Shown: positions 33,165 through 42,085, counted from the stretch's first letter. The stretch is DNA of 64,000 bases from Paludibacteraceae bacterium (GCA_017478725.1 JAFVDD010000034.1:1-64000); one strand, 5' to 3'. The notes: generated from the letters alone by a model not told the origin. Numbers and translations: made by a program.

Positions 33165-33223
33165 CCGATAAACCTCCGATTTGCCTCCGATGTTCTCCCG
33201 ATATTACCCCGAATTACGTCCGA
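33165..33223 (-). repeat. 11-bp periodic array, six perfect-phase units
   Basis: CCGA at 33165, 33176, 33187, 33198, 33209 and 33220, all 11 bp apart; on the minus strand TCGG. It lies between the divergent relA/spoT and amidase promoters. A second small repeat, AATCTTAATAATCGGCAA, occurs at 33128 and 33295 on either side of it. Confidence 0.92.
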
Positions 33224-33369
33224 TAACCATATTGCAAGTAACTGAAAATAAGGAATATACAGCAATGTTGCGTATGGATTTCAATTTTATTGAATCTTAA
33301 TAATCGGCAATTTTTAGTAGAAGCGTCCTTGTCATCTAATCGTACATTCTCTAAAAAAATGCGCATTTA

Positions 33370-33404
33370 TTTGCATATATGCAAAATATTTTGTACCTTT
33401 GTAC
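33370..33404 (+). promoter_or_regulatory. Bacteroidetes-type promoter for the amidase-MCE unit
   Basis: TTTG at 33370, 20 bp, TACCTTTG at 33394. The leader is very short (~15 nt). Confidence 0.8.
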
Positions 33405-33420
33405 CCGATTTTAATTTGGA

Positions 33421-34497
33421 ATGGTTATGCGCAGGCGTTTCTGTATTATATCGGCTTTGTTGCTTTGTCTTTCTGTATGGGCGGACAAATCTTATACGCT
33501 GGTACTTGATCCCGGCCACGGAGGCAAGGATGCCGGAGCCGTCGGCAAAATCTCGATGGAGAAAGACCTGAACCTCAAACTGGCGCTCAAGGTAGGCGAA
33601 CTGATTAACGCCCAATATCCCGACGTGAATGTCGTTTACACCCGTTCGACGGATGTCTTCATCCCGCTGCAGACACGCGCTGATATAGCCAACAAAAACA
33701 ATGCCGACCTGTTTATATCCATCCATGCCAATTCGGCGGAGAGCAAAGCTGCACACGGCGTGGAGACATTCATCCTCGGAACCGACAAAATGGAGAAAAA
33801 CCTTGACGTGGCGATGCGTGAGAATGCAGTTATGAAGCTGGAGGCGGACTACAAAACCACCTATCAGGGCTTTGATCCGAACTCCATTGATTCCTATATC
33901 ATGTTCGAACTGATGCAGAACTCCTATATGGATCAGTCGCTGCGTTTTGCCACGCTGGTTCAGAACCGGTTTGTCGGCAACCTCAACCGCGGCGATCGCG
34001 GTGTGAGACAAGCCGCTTTCTGGGTTCTGCTGAAAACAGCTTGTCCGTCTATCCTGTTCGAAATGGGCTTTATCTCCAACCCGGATGAAGAGAAATTTCT
34101 CAACAAGAAAGGAACCTTGGATCAGATGGCGCAAGCCCTTGTAGATGCGTTCGGTGCCTATACCCACAAAGAGAAAGCCAAGGAACAGGCTAAAGAAGAA
34201 CCGCTTTCCCAGCCTGCTGAACCGGCTCCGCAGGCGGTAGAAACGCCGGCTGCTCCAGAGACAACCGAAGTACCGGTTGTTCCCCAAGAGGCTTACGCCG
34301 TGCAGATATGTGCTTCCCGCACCCCACTTGCTCCCAACGACCCGAAACTCAAGGGACAGCAATGCGGTTTTATTCAGGCGGGAGAGTGGTACAAATACTA
34401 TATTGGGCCATTCCCGTCCAAGGAAGAGGCTCAAACCAAACAAGCCGAACTCAAATCGCTGTTCCCCGACTGCTGGGTCATCAAACTGAACAACTAA
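33421..34497 (+). CDS. N-acetylmuramoyl-L-alanine amidase (Amidase_3) with SPOR-like tail
   Basis: 358 aa, exported. Cleaves the amide bond between muramic acid and the stem peptide. Zinc ligands and catalytic residues are visible: H33 in DPGHGG, E47, H102 in SIHAN and E214 in LFEMGF. A Pro/Glu/Ala-rich linker (~230-290) joins a C-terminal ~70-residue SPOR-like domain (YAVQICASR ... YYIGPFPSKEEAQTKQAELKSLFPDCWVIKL). This would bind denuded glycan at the septum. The following MCE gene is a usual neighbour in Bacteroidales. Confidence 0.93.
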   Translation: MVMRRRFCIISALLLCLSVWADKSYTLVLDPGHGGKDAGAVGKISMEKDLNLKLALKVGELINAQYPDVNVVYTRSTDVFIPLQTRADIANKNNADLFISIHANSAESKAAHGVETFILGTDKMEKNLDVAMRENAVMKLEADYKTTYQGFDPNSIDSYIMFELMQNSYMDQSLRFATLVQNRFVGNLNRGDRGVRQAAFWVLLKTACPSILFEMGFISNPDEEKFLNKKGTLDQMAQALVDAFGAYTHKEKAKEQAKEEPLSQPAEPAPQAVETPAAPETTEVPVVPQEAYAVQICASRTPLAPNDPKLKGQQCGFIQAGEWYKYYIGPFPSKEEAQTKQAELKSLFPDCWVIKLNN

Positions 34498-34501
34498 TCA
34501 T

Positions 34502-34543
34502 AATCTTCAAATCTCAGAATCTTCAAATTTTCAAATTCCTAAT
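34502..34543 (+). repeat. Short periodic tract (7-8 bp) between amidase stop and MCE start
   Basis: TCTTCAAA, TCTCAGAA, TCTTCAAA, TTTTCAAA: an approximate 8-bp period filling the whole 46-nt gap up to the next start codon. It belongs with the heptad arrays in style and position, but its period is closer to 8. Confidence 0.6.
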
Positions 34544-35464
34544 ATGAAATACGCTCGTGAAATCAAAGTAGGCGCTCTGGCTACCCTTTGTCTTTTCCTC
34601 CTTTTCTTCGGTTTTAATTTCTTGAAAGGTGTCAATATTTTCTCGCCTACCAATTCATATCACGGCCGTTATACCAACCTCCACGGCCTTGAGGAACAGG
34701 CTGCTGTGAATATTCTTGGCCACAAGGTGGGACAGGTGGATGCTATCCACTATGATTTTACCTCAGATACGGCTTTTATTGTGGATATCTCTATCCGTCG
34801 CGATATTCAACTTCCTCAGGGCACCCGGATGGCGCTTGTTGCAAGCGGCCTGCTGGGCGGTATGGCAATCGAGCTGCAGTTTCCCTCTGACATGATGACA
34901 GACAATACGGAGTATGTCAAAAAAGGTGCTTTTATCCCTACTGCATATGTTCCCGGGCTGGTGGAATCAGTTCAGACGGAGCTGCTTGGCAAACTCTCAG
35001 GAGCAGTGGAGCAGATAGATTCGTTGGTAGAGAATATCAACGCTCAGCTGGCAGACAATCATCTCAATGCCACATTGGCCAATGCGGAACGTGTATCATC
35101 TGACCTTACTGTTGTTTCCAAGGATTTGAAACAACTTATGCATACGCGCGTTCCTGCTATCGTTAATAATGCCGATACTACTCTGGCGAACCTGAACAAG
35201 ATAGTGGCTGATGTGCGTTCGGCTGACCTCAAAACTACAGTTGCGCGCGTTGATACGGCGGTGGATCAAGTCAATGTCATCCTGGCGGGTGTCAAATCGC
35301 AGGACGGAACCCTCGGACAACTCATCTACAACAAGTCTCTTTATACCCATATCGATTCCACGGTTGTCTCTGCCGACAGCCTCCTTGTTGACCTCAAGGC
35401 GAATCCTAAAAGGTATGTTCATTTTTCCTTGTTTGGAGCAAAGGAAAAGAAGAAAAAGAACTGA
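34544..35464 (+). CDS. MCE/MlaD family lipid-transport protein
   Basis: 306 aa. One N-terminal membrane helix (VGALATLCLFLLFFGFNFL) is followed by the MCE domain (residues ~40-115: YHGRYTNLHGLEEQAAVNILGHKVGQV ... GTRMALVASGLLGGMAIELQF). A long helical C-terminal region is rich in A, D and L. MCE proteins form hexameric rings that move phospholipids across the periplasm. The permease and ATPase partners (MlaE, MlaF) are not in this window. Confidence 0.9.
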   Translation: MKYAREIKVGALATLCLFLLFFGFNFLKGVNIFSPTNSYHGRYTNLHGLEEQAAVNILGHKVGQVDAIHYDFTSDTAFIVDISIRRDIQLPQGTRMALVASGLLGGMAIELQFPSDMMTDNTEYVKKGAFIPTAYVPGLVESVQTELLGKLSGAVEQIDSLVENINAQLADNHLNATLANAERVSSDLTVVSKDLKQLMHTRVPAIVNNADTTLANLNKIVADVRSADLKTTVARVDTAVDQVNVILAGVKSQDGTLGQLIYNKSLYTHIDSTVVSADSLLVDLKANPKRYVHFSLFGAKEKKKKN

Positions 35465-35507
35465 CGCCGAATTTGTCTGCTTTCTAAATAACAATTATTT
35501 TCAACAG

Positions 35508-35545
35508 CCCGTAACATTCGCTTAATCAGAGTGTTACGGACTTTT
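35508..35545 (+). terminator. Rho-independent terminator after the MCE gene
   Basis: CCGTAACA pairs with TGTTACGG and is followed by ACTTTTT. The gap 35546-35700 contains no gene. It has no clear DnaA boxes, so I do not call an origin there. Confidence 0.75.
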
Positions 35546-35707
35546 TATACAGGGATTGATAATTCCTTTTCTATGCAAAAATGTCTTATAAATCAACGCT
35601 TTATAGGCCTTCTTTCCTGACTAAGAAACTGATTATCAAAACGCCCCGCGTAACCTACTGAAAGAGCGGCACTTACACATTACCTTTTTTTCGTGTTTGC
35701 TGCCCGA

Positions 35708-35742
35708 TTTGGTCAATTCAAAAAATTGTAGTACCTTTGCAC
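35708..35742 (+). promoter_or_regulatory. Bacteroidetes-type promoter for dnaA
   Basis: TTTG at 35708, 20 bp, TACCTTTG at 35732, CAC. The 27-nt leader makes the ATG at 35769 the right start. Confidence 0.8.
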
Positions 35743-35768
35743 TCGATTTCGCCTTAAACGAACACCAA

Positions 35769-37142
35769 ATGACTCAGAATTTGCAACAACAATGGGCTCA
35801 ATGTCAGACTATCCTGGCTGATAATTTGACTTCAAGCGCTTACCAGACTTGGTTTGCGCCGATTGTTCCGTTGCAGTATGCGGATGGCATTTTGGTTCTG
35901 CAGGTGAAATCGCAGTTTGTGGCTGAGTATATAGAGGAAAACTATATTCCTCTCCTTTCTGCGGCTATCATCCGTGTGTTCGGTCAAGGAACGCGTCTGG
36001 AATACCGTGTGCTGATTGATTCTGCGTCGGGAGCCGGTACCATGCTGCCCTCCGGTGCTTCGCAGTCTGCCGCCCCTGCGCAGCAGATTATCGCGCCTGC
36101 TGTGGCGGCTAATTCGCTTGACCCGCAGCTGAATGCGCTCTATACATTCGATTCCTTCATCGCGGGCGAACCTAATAAACTCGCGCGCGCAGCGGGAGTG
36201 GCAGTCGCCAAGCAGCCGGGTTACACAGCTTTCAATCCGCTGTTTATATACGGTGGCAGCGGAGTGGGGAAAACCCACTTGGCCAACGCTATCGGTAATC
36301 AGGCTAAACGCCTTAATCCGCAGGCGCGTGTGCTCTATGTGAGTGCCAATACCTTCAAACTGCAGTTCCAGGATGCACGCAACGCCAACCGCATACCGGA
36401 TTTCCTGAATTTCTACCAGTCGGTTGATGTACTGATTGTTGATGATATCCAGTATTTTGCGGGCTTGAAAGGCACTCAGGATACTTTCTTCCATATTTTC
36501 AACTATCTGCAGCAGAGCCGCAAGCAGCTTATTCTGACTTCCGATCGTCCCCCTGTTGAGTTGAAGGATATAGAGGAACGTCTGCTCACGCGCTTCAAAT
36601 GGGGCTTGTCTGCCGAGATCTCGCGCCCTGACTATCAGTTGCGACGCAGTATTCTGCTGAGCAAAATGCACCAGAGCGGCATTTCGCTATCGGATGATGT
36701 GGTGGATTTCATAGCGCAGAACGTACGCGATTCAGTACGCGATCTGGAAGGAACGCTTGCTTCGCTTCTGGCGCACTCTACCTTGACTGAAAAAGAGATA
36801 GACCTCGGCTTGGCAGAACAAGTGGTCAGCCATATCGTGGCCATCCAGCCTCATCCGGTAACGGTAGCGGATGTGATAGGCACTGTAGCGGAGCACTACA
36901 ATATCCCCGAGAAAGCCATAACATCCCAAAACCGTTCGAAGGAGATCAGCCTGGCGCGTCACGTGGCGGTCTATCTCTGCAAACAGCTTACGAAGAGTTC
37001 GCTCTCGGAAATAGGCTTCAAAATGGGCAAACGCACGCACGCTACTATGCTTCATTCCATAGCTTATGTGCGTGATCAACTGGAGTTTGACCCGGTAATG
37101 CGCCAGCATGTAGCGCAACTGGAGTCGGCTCTCACAAAATAA
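35769..37142 (+). CDS. dnaA: Chromosomal replication initiator DnaA
   Basis: 457 aa. The longer open frame from 35697 begins upstream of the promoter -7 box and is rejected. Domain I (WAQCQTILADNLTSSAYQTWFAPI) is followed by a variable linker rich in S, A and Q (~84-115). The AAA+ domain has P-loop GGSGVGKT (162-169) and Walker B VLIVDDIQY. The C-terminal helix-turn-helix contains SLARHVAVYLC and the signature GKRTHATMLHSI, which binds DnaA boxes. Replication initiation is its role. Confidence 0.96.
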   Translation: MTQNLQQQWAQCQTILADNLTSSAYQTWFAPIVPLQYADGILVLQVKSQFVAEYIEENYIPLLSAAIIRVFGQGTRLEYRVLIDSASGAGTMLPSGASQSAAPAQQIIAPAVAANSLDPQLNALYTFDSFIAGEPNKLARAAGVAVAKQPGYTAFNPLFIYGGSGVGKTHLANAIGNQAKRLNPQARVLYVSANTFKLQFQDARNANRIPDFLNFYQSVDVLIVDDIQYFAGLKGTQDTFFHIFNYLQQSRKQLILTSDRPPVELKDIEERLLTRFKWGLSAEISRPDYQLRRSILLSKMHQSGISLSDDVVDFIAQNVRDSVRDLEGTLASLLAHSTLTEKEIDLGLAEQVVSHIVAIQPHPVTVADVIGTVAEHYNIPEKAITSQNRSKEISLARHVAVYLCKQLTKSSLSEIGFKMGKRTHATMLHSIAYVRDQLEFDPVMRQHVAQLESALTK

Positions 37143-37188
37143 AATCTCTCTTAGCAACCAACAACTTGTTCAATAATCCTAAAGAAGC

Positions 37189-37219
37189 ACCGCCCTGCAT
37201 TGCAAAATGCAGGGCGGTG
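37189..37219. terminator. Strong bidirectional terminator
   Basis: CACCGCCCTGCAT pairs perfectly with ATGCAGGGCGGTG around a 5-nt loop. It lies between convergent dnaA and the 37243 gene. Confidence 0.85.
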
Positions 37220-37242
37220 TTGATCCTAAACCGTCTGTAGGG

Positions 37243-39075
37243 CTATTCAATCCGTTTGCCGGTGGTGTCGAAGGTCTGACCTTCAGCTGTGCGGATTACT
37301 AATCTGCCGTTCTCCATATATTTCTTGCTCATAGGCGCTGCACCGGATACATCATCTATGCCTTGAGGGCTGCCGTACCGGATATGGATGTCAGATCCGT
37401 TCAGCGTTTTGCCGTTTATTATCCAGCAGTCTCCGGATTTAGTAAGCGTGCCGCCGGCAATCAACCATTGTGCTTGGGGATCCAGGTAGCCTTGGTTGTA
37501 ATATGCTCGGCTGGTAAAATAGAAGGAACTGCCGCCTATATATGCGTCTTCATCATTGCGGAAACCGGCATAGGCTGTTCCCGGTTGCTCGGAGGTGTTG
37601 AATTCATATACGCCGTCCGGGATGCTCTTTTGATTTAATTCTGTGAATAAATGTAGAATCACAAACGGGTAACATATAGTCCTGTTCACTGTGACTGTAC
37701 GGCTGGTATTGACCATCTGAATTGTCCAGTAGTTAAATCCATATGCGGGATAGGAATCGTAGCCTTGGTATAATATAGTGCTCATTACCTCTTCATCCTG
37801 CTTGGAGTACGTCGAAGGACCGCTCGTTGCATTGGGTTCCGGGTAATAATCGGGTACCGCCACTGTCTTTATTCCGCCGTGCTCAATGTCCGCTCCGCCG
37901 GCACTGCCTTCTACTACCGGTTTCTCTGCTGCTTGCACTACGGGCTGGAAACTCTGGCTCAGGAATGCTACTACCATGCAATTCTCCGCTACCCATTGGC
38001 TGTTAAGGCTTACACTCAAATCCGCTGAATAATGGCGAGTGGAATCGATGGTAACGGCATCACCGGTAGCGCTGGTCAGAAATACGCGTACTGCGTTCGC
38101 ATGGCGGAATTCTTCCCATCCTTCAAAAGTGTAATAATCTTTTTGGTAATCTATCATGCCTGACTCTTTTACCAGAACGGTCAGCTTGAGGCCGAGCGAA
38201 GAATAATCCTCTTTGCCGATCTCGCCGGAGATATGTACGTTCAATTTGGAGGAGTCTGCATTATACTTGTTCTCAATATTCAGAGAGGCGTAGGTCTCGG
38301 TCGCATATTGGCTCTTGTCAACGTCCGGCAGATATCCCGGATGCAGCACTACTGCGTTGGTGGTCTGCTTGTTTTGGTCAACATATTGTGTCTTGGCACG
38401 GTCTATAGTGCTGCTTGGCGCACCGCTTACGGAGAGTTTTGAAGCTATGGTTTTGCTTCCGGTTACGGTAAAATGATCGTCTTTATATCCGGCATGGTGA
38501 AGGACCAACACATAGTTGGTGTCGTTCTCCATGAACTCGCTGATTGCATCCATTCCGCCGGGGCAATAAATACAATCCTGGCCTGTAAACTCTTCAATCA
38601 AATGTTTCTTTGGAAACGTCTTTTCTACAAAAACGGGATCGTCGTTCACTCCATACCGGTAGCGAACTTTTAGCTTGAGTGTCTCTGTTCCCTCCGAGAA
38701 TAGGTACTCTATAGTTACATCCGATTTCTCCTTGGGGGTGTAATGTATATACCAGTTGGCTTGCCCGGTGACGTCAAAAAGCAGCGTTTCTTCTGTTGCT
38801 GAATTACCGCTGGTACACTTGTCCCCACAGCAAAATTCATCTGTTACTCCCTCTTCGGAACGGGTGATTTGAACGGTTAATTGTGAGGTTGCCAATAGGT
38901 TGCCTTTTAGTTCCATGACTGGTTCCCCGGATAGAGGATCTTCTTCTGCATCGCTAATGGTCAGCTCCATCCCTTCCTCGGGGATTTCACCTTCGCCGTC
39001 GATGCTTACGATAAGTGCGTTGGCTGTCTGAAAACTCATCAGAACGATTGCCAGTAAAGTAGAAATCTTTTTCAT
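37243..39075 (-). CDS. Omp28-like thioredoxin-fold surface protein with T9SS-like C-terminal tag
   Basis: 610 aa with Sec signal (MKKISTLLAIVLMSFQTANA). An N-terminal beta region includes four Cys (FCCGDKC). The Omp28-type thioredoxin-like domain begins ~157 (KHLIEEFTGQDCIYCPGG) with C168-x2-C171 as the expected redox pair. A C-terminal beta region precedes a variant of the shared tag (QGIDDVSGAAPMSKKYMENGRLVI). Omp28 proteins are outer-membrane or surface proteins of Bacteroidetes. The CxxC suggests thiol chemistry outside the cell, which is inference. The start overlaps the end of the next Omp28 gene upstream by 4 bp. Confidence 0.85.
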   Translation of the reverse strand: MKKISTLLAIVLMSFQTANALIVSIDGEGEIPEEGMELTISDAEEDPLSGEPVMELKGNLLATSQLTVQITRSEEGVTDEFCCGDKCTSGNSATEETLLFDVTGQANWYIHYTPKEKSDVTIEYLFSEGTETLKLKVRYRYGVNDDPVFVEKTFPKKHLIEEFTGQDCIYCPGGMDAISEFMENDTNYVLVLHHAGYKDDHFTVTGSKTIASKLSVSGAPSSTIDRAKTQYVDQNKQTTNAVVLHPGYLPDVDKSQYATETYASLNIENKYNADSSKLNVHISGEIGKEDYSSLGLKLTVLVKESGMIDYQKDYYTFEGWEEFRHANAVRVFLTSATGDAVTIDSTRHYSADLSVSLNSQWVAENCMVVAFLSQSFQPVVQAAEKPVVEGSAGGADIEHGGIKTVAVPDYYPEPNATSGPSTYSKQDEEVMSTILYQGYDSYPAYGFNYWTIQMVNTSRTVTVNRTICYPFVILHLFTELNQKSIPDGVYEFNTSEQPGTAYAGFRNDEDAYIGGSSFYFTSRAYYNQGYLDPQAQWLIAGGTLTKSGDCWIINGKTLNGSDIHIRYGSPQGIDDVSGAAPMSKKYMENGRLVIRTAEGQTFDTTGKRIE

Positions 39076-39890
39076 TGTTGTATAATGTTTATAGATGCCT
39101 CTGCGGCATTGAGTATATGTTTGTCATTCGGGTTTATTGCCACGGCTACGACATGGCAGTGCTTCAGGTCGTATTCGGCGGGTAGAGTGGAGTGCTGTCG
39201 GATGGTCTGTTTGTGTCCGTTTAGTCGTACCGGCTCGCCCCACGGATCATCACCTGTTGTCTGACGCAATACATGCCTATGGTAATACTCCATGTTATTT
39301 GTGCCATCCGGCATACGCTGTGCGCCCTTGATACTGTCTTCTACTACCCATACTGCTATCCGGCATTCTGTGTCCTCGCCGGAATAAGCACTGATACTCA
39401 CATTCATTTCACGGCTTGCCGTGTCACTCTGTGCCTCTGTAATCTCTATATGCAAATCGGTCGTGTCAAGCATACTGTTGGCTACTATGCCGGCCCATTC
39501 CTGGAAATCCGAGAAATAACCTTTCTCTGATTGGACGAAATCCATATTACCCGTTGGAAAGCCGGTTTGCGCTGTTCCGCCCATATGCTGGTAGTAAATA
39601 TCGGCTTCTGGACAAGTGTAGTCATATTTGGAAGCACCTTGCGTAAACGGATTGGAGGCCGGGTGCATGGCTACTACAATCAGTCTCTCTCCATACATAC
39701 TGCTCAAATCTTGCGCGGTGGCAGCAGCTTTCGGGCAGTTGACACACTTGAATCCTGTATATTCTATAAGCACATGCGTGCGCTCACTGAAAGTCTGTGG
39801 AAATGGCACTTCAATCTCTCGGTCCTGCTCCCGTATTATTTCGCATCCGCAGAGAACCACGGCCATGAATATGTATAAAATCTTTTTCAA
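39072..39890 (-). CDS. Omp28-family lipoprotein, thioredoxin-like
   Basis: 272 aa lipoprotein (MKKILYIFMAVVLCGC, acylated Cys 16). Thioredoxin-like fold with C49-VN-C52 in YTGFKCVNCPKAAATAQDL and a conserved cis-Pro-type segment (TAQTGFPTGNMDF). It is a shorter homolog of its downstream neighbour without the C-terminal tag, so one member is lipid-anchored and the other is probably T9SS-exported. It is translationally coupled on both sides (3 nt after the DUF6029 gene, overlap with 37243). Confidence 0.87.
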   Translation of the reverse strand: MKKILYIFMAVVLCGCEIIREQDREIEVPFPQTFSERTHVLIEYTGFKCVNCPKAAATAQDLSSMYGERLIVVAMHPASNPFTQGASKYDYTCPEADIYYQHMGGTAQTGFPTGNMDFVQSEKGYFSDFQEWAGIVANSMLDTTDLHIEITEAQSDTASREMNVSISAYSGEDTECRIAVWVVEDSIKGAQRMPDGTNNMEYYHRHVLRQTTGDDPWGEPVRLNGHKQTIRQHSTLPAEYDLKHCHVVAVAINPNDKHILNAAEASINIIQQ

Positions 39891-39893
39891 TAC

Positions 39894-41588
39894 TTAAAAA
39901 GTAAAGTTATAACTCATACTTACACCCTCTTGTTTGGGTACATACCGGCATACGCCGCCTGAACAGTTGAATCCTTCGCGAGTCTTGGTATAGCCGGCCG
40001 CTACACGGTGTGCTCCGTTGGTATAGGTCACCTGTGCGGTGTAGAAATGTTCGTTAGTTGCCTCTGGTGCAAAACCGATATTGTACATATATTGCCCGCT
40101 GACGGTTACACAGTTATATAGACTCAGCTCATACAATGCGAACAGCCACTGACCTTGGTAATGAGGAGAATACAAATACTGCAACTCACCCCGCATTGTC
40201 ACATTCGGGTTTACTTGCACACGCGCATCTGCTACAACTATGCCCGAGCGGACCAGCCCTCCGTGACCTTCTATCACGGTTTGGTTATATGTTTGGTACA
40301 TCAGCATGGCGTTCAGCCACCATTTCTTGCTAATACGTTTGTTCAGCTCTACATTGACATCGGTGTAATATTCGCCTTCTTTGCGCTTGTCTGTATCCCA
40401 ACTCCCCTCGCTGGCCAAACCGCGTATATGTGAACCGCTTAGTTTGAGTGTTGTGCCGTATCTGCCGCCCATTTTGCTTTTTCTGGCCCATGTATAGCGC
40501 ACTTCGCCTTGAAATGCCCACTCGCCGTTGGTATATTGTGTGGCATATGGATACAATGCCGCTAACGTATAGGTATGCTGCTGGGCAAAGGCCGGCATGT
40601 GATTTAGCCTGCCCGCCAAGCCCGTTCTGCCTCGTTCCGAGCGGAAGGACATATTGTCTGAACGCTTGATCTGTGCGAGAACAGCCATTCCTTTCCGCGA
40701 ATAACTCAGAGACGCTAACAAGGCATCGCCGTGTCGGTAACTGTAGTTGTTCTCCGCCGTCGGATCATTGGCTTTATAGGCATATTCTACCAGCACGCGC
40801 CAGCCTTTCATGCGCCATTCGGCACGAACATCGCCGGCTCCGATCCAGCGCGGCAGATTATACATGTACATTTTGCCGTCCTTGGGAAACAAGATGCTGT
40901 CAAACGCCTCGTACTTGCTTGCATAACTCTCGCCGATGGTTAGTCCCATCTCCAAATCCCGCATCCTTTCTGACCATTCTTCTATGCTCAACTCTATGTC
41001 TGCTCCCATGGCTGCATCCCGCCCGTAGTTCCATCCGAAGGCTCTGTCAGTATAGCATTGCCAATACCTCCTCTGCTTGCCGCCCAGCATCGTCAGGCGG
41101 ATGCCTTTATAAGGATTGACGTCGATTTTTGTTCCGCGAAGCGCGCCGTCAACACCGAGAGCCCTGTCTTCGTATAGACTCAGCACAAAACCAGAACCGA
41201 ATTGACCATACACGTCACCAACTGTAATTTCACCCCAGTTGAACGCAGCGGCGAGGCTCAGATGACTCATTCCATACCCGCCGAAATCCTTTTCATAACC
41301 GGGCAGCGGCCATTGGGTCAACTCGCCTCTGGTAGAAGCCCTCAGGCTCTTGAATCCGACTTTGTTGGAATCATTTACATAATGTACCGAGAGATCAACG
41401 TAAGTATTGCTCAGATGGTCAATCTTAGCCCAACCCCCGCGAGGAGTGGTGCGCATAGCTGCTGCATCTGTCGTCGGAAACAAACCGTCATGCTGGATAC
41501 TCCCGCTGACGTACACCGTATCCGTCTTTGCCCATGAGCCTATACTCACGAGCAGCAAACCAACTACTATGCCCTTGTAACCTTTCAC
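39894..41588 (-). CDS. DUF6029-like outer-membrane beta-barrel protein
   Basis: 564 aa from a GTG at 41588. Signal peptide MKGYKGIVVGLLLVSIGSWA. The body is a series of amphipathic strands with many Tyr and Trp, includes GWAKIDHLSNTYVDLSVHY and GDVYGQFGSGFVLSLYEDRALGVDGALRG, and ends in GVSMSYNFTF, an aromatic barrel terminus. DUF6029 barrels in Bacteroidales usually sit beside Omp28 and TlpA genes, as here. The barrel may anchor or export the two redox proteins; this is inference. The start codon lies within a heptanucleotide array that offers several GTG codons in different frames, so the exact start is uncertain. Confidence 0.8.
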   Translation of the reverse strand: MKGYKGIVVGLLLVSIGSWAKTDTVYVSGSIQHDGLFPTTDAAAMRTTPRGGWAKIDHLSNTYVDLSVHYVNDSNKVGFKSLRASTRGELTQWPLPGYEKDFGGYGMSHLSLAAAFNWGEITVGDVYGQFGSGFVLSLYEDRALGVDGALRGTKIDVNPYKGIRLTMLGGKQRRYWQCYTDRAFGWNYGRDAAMGADIELSIEEWSERMRDLEMGLTIGESYASKYEAFDSILFPKDGKMYMYNLPRWIGAGDVRAEWRMKGWRVLVEYAYKANDPTAENNYSYRHGDALLASLSYSRKGMAVLAQIKRSDNMSFRSERGRTGLAGRLNHMPAFAQQHTYTLAALYPYATQYTNGEWAFQGEVRYTWARKSKMGGRYGTTLKLSGSHIRGLASEGSWDTDKRKEGEYYTDVNVELNKRISKKWWLNAMLMYQTYNQTVIEGHGGLVRSGIVVADARVQVNPNVTMRGELQYLYSPHYQGQWLFALYELSLYNCVTVSGQYMYNIGFAPEATNEHFYTAQVTYTNGAHRVAAGYTKTREGFNCSGGVCRYVPKQEGVSMSYNFTF

Positions 41589-41608
41589 CTTTCACTTTTC
41601 ACCTTTCA
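41581..41608 (-). repeat. Heptanucleotide array (GTGAAAG-type) spanning a stop and a start codon
   Basis: On the plus strand CCTTTCA, CCTTTCA, CTTTTCA, CCTTTCA. On the minus strand it contains the TGA of the TlpA-like gene and the GTG start of the DUF6029 gene. Confidence 0.85.
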
Positions 41609-42076
41609 CCTCAAATACTGGCGTATCGCTGTTTCTCCGCCGTCGGTGTAGCCGACATGGCTATATACCATCTTGCCTTTGCTGTCAATGACAAACAGAT
41701 GAGGGATATTCTGTACGTTCATGGCGCGTTTGAGTTCGCTGTTTGGGTCCAGCAATACGTGGTAATCCCAGCCGTAACCATCTACAAAGGGCTTCACCTT
41801 TTTGCTGTCCTGACCTTGGTCGGTACTCACAATATACATCTCCACGCCTGTTTCATCCTGCCATTCGGCATATAGTTCGTCTATCGCTTTCAGTTCCCGT
41901 AAGCAAGGCTTGCACCAGGTTGCAAAGAACGAAATAATCACGGGCTTGCCGCTTTTACTTAACTCAGTTATGTTCACACTCTTGCCCTCAATGTCTTTCA
42001 GACTGACATTGGGCAACTGGGCCAAGGCAAGCATACAGCTTGCTAACAGACTAATCACTACGAATACCTTTTTCAT
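41606..42076 (-). CDS. TlpA/ResA-type exported thioredoxin
   Basis: 156 aa with Sec signal (MKKVFVVISLLASCMLALAQ). The AhpC/TSA-type thioredoxin fold has WC55-KP-C58 (WCKPC) and the cis-Pro segment NIPHLFVID. It is a periplasmic disulfide reductase or oxidase by family. It opens the Omp28 group and follows tex by 9 nt. It would supply electrons to or from the two Omp28 proteins if the group works as a redox relay, which is inference. Confidence 0.9.
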   Translation of the reverse strand: MKKVFVVISLLASCMLALAQLPNVSLKDIEGKSVNITELSKSGKPVIISFFATWCKPCLRELKAIDELYAEWQDETGVEMYIVSTDQGQDSKKVKPFVDGYGWDYHVLLDPNSELKRAMNVQNIPHLFVIDSKGKMVYSHVGYTDGGETAIRQYLR

Positions 42077-42085
42077 ACGTTTGTT

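Noticed and set aside
35546..35707. Origin of replication next to dnaA
   Set aside because: I see no cluster of TTATCCACA-like boxes or a clear unwinding element in this gap; dnaA is often distant from the origin in Bacteroidetes.
35697..35768. Longer DnaA start at 35697
   Set aside because: The extra codons overlap the promoter elements at 35708-35742 and are not part of DnaA domain I.
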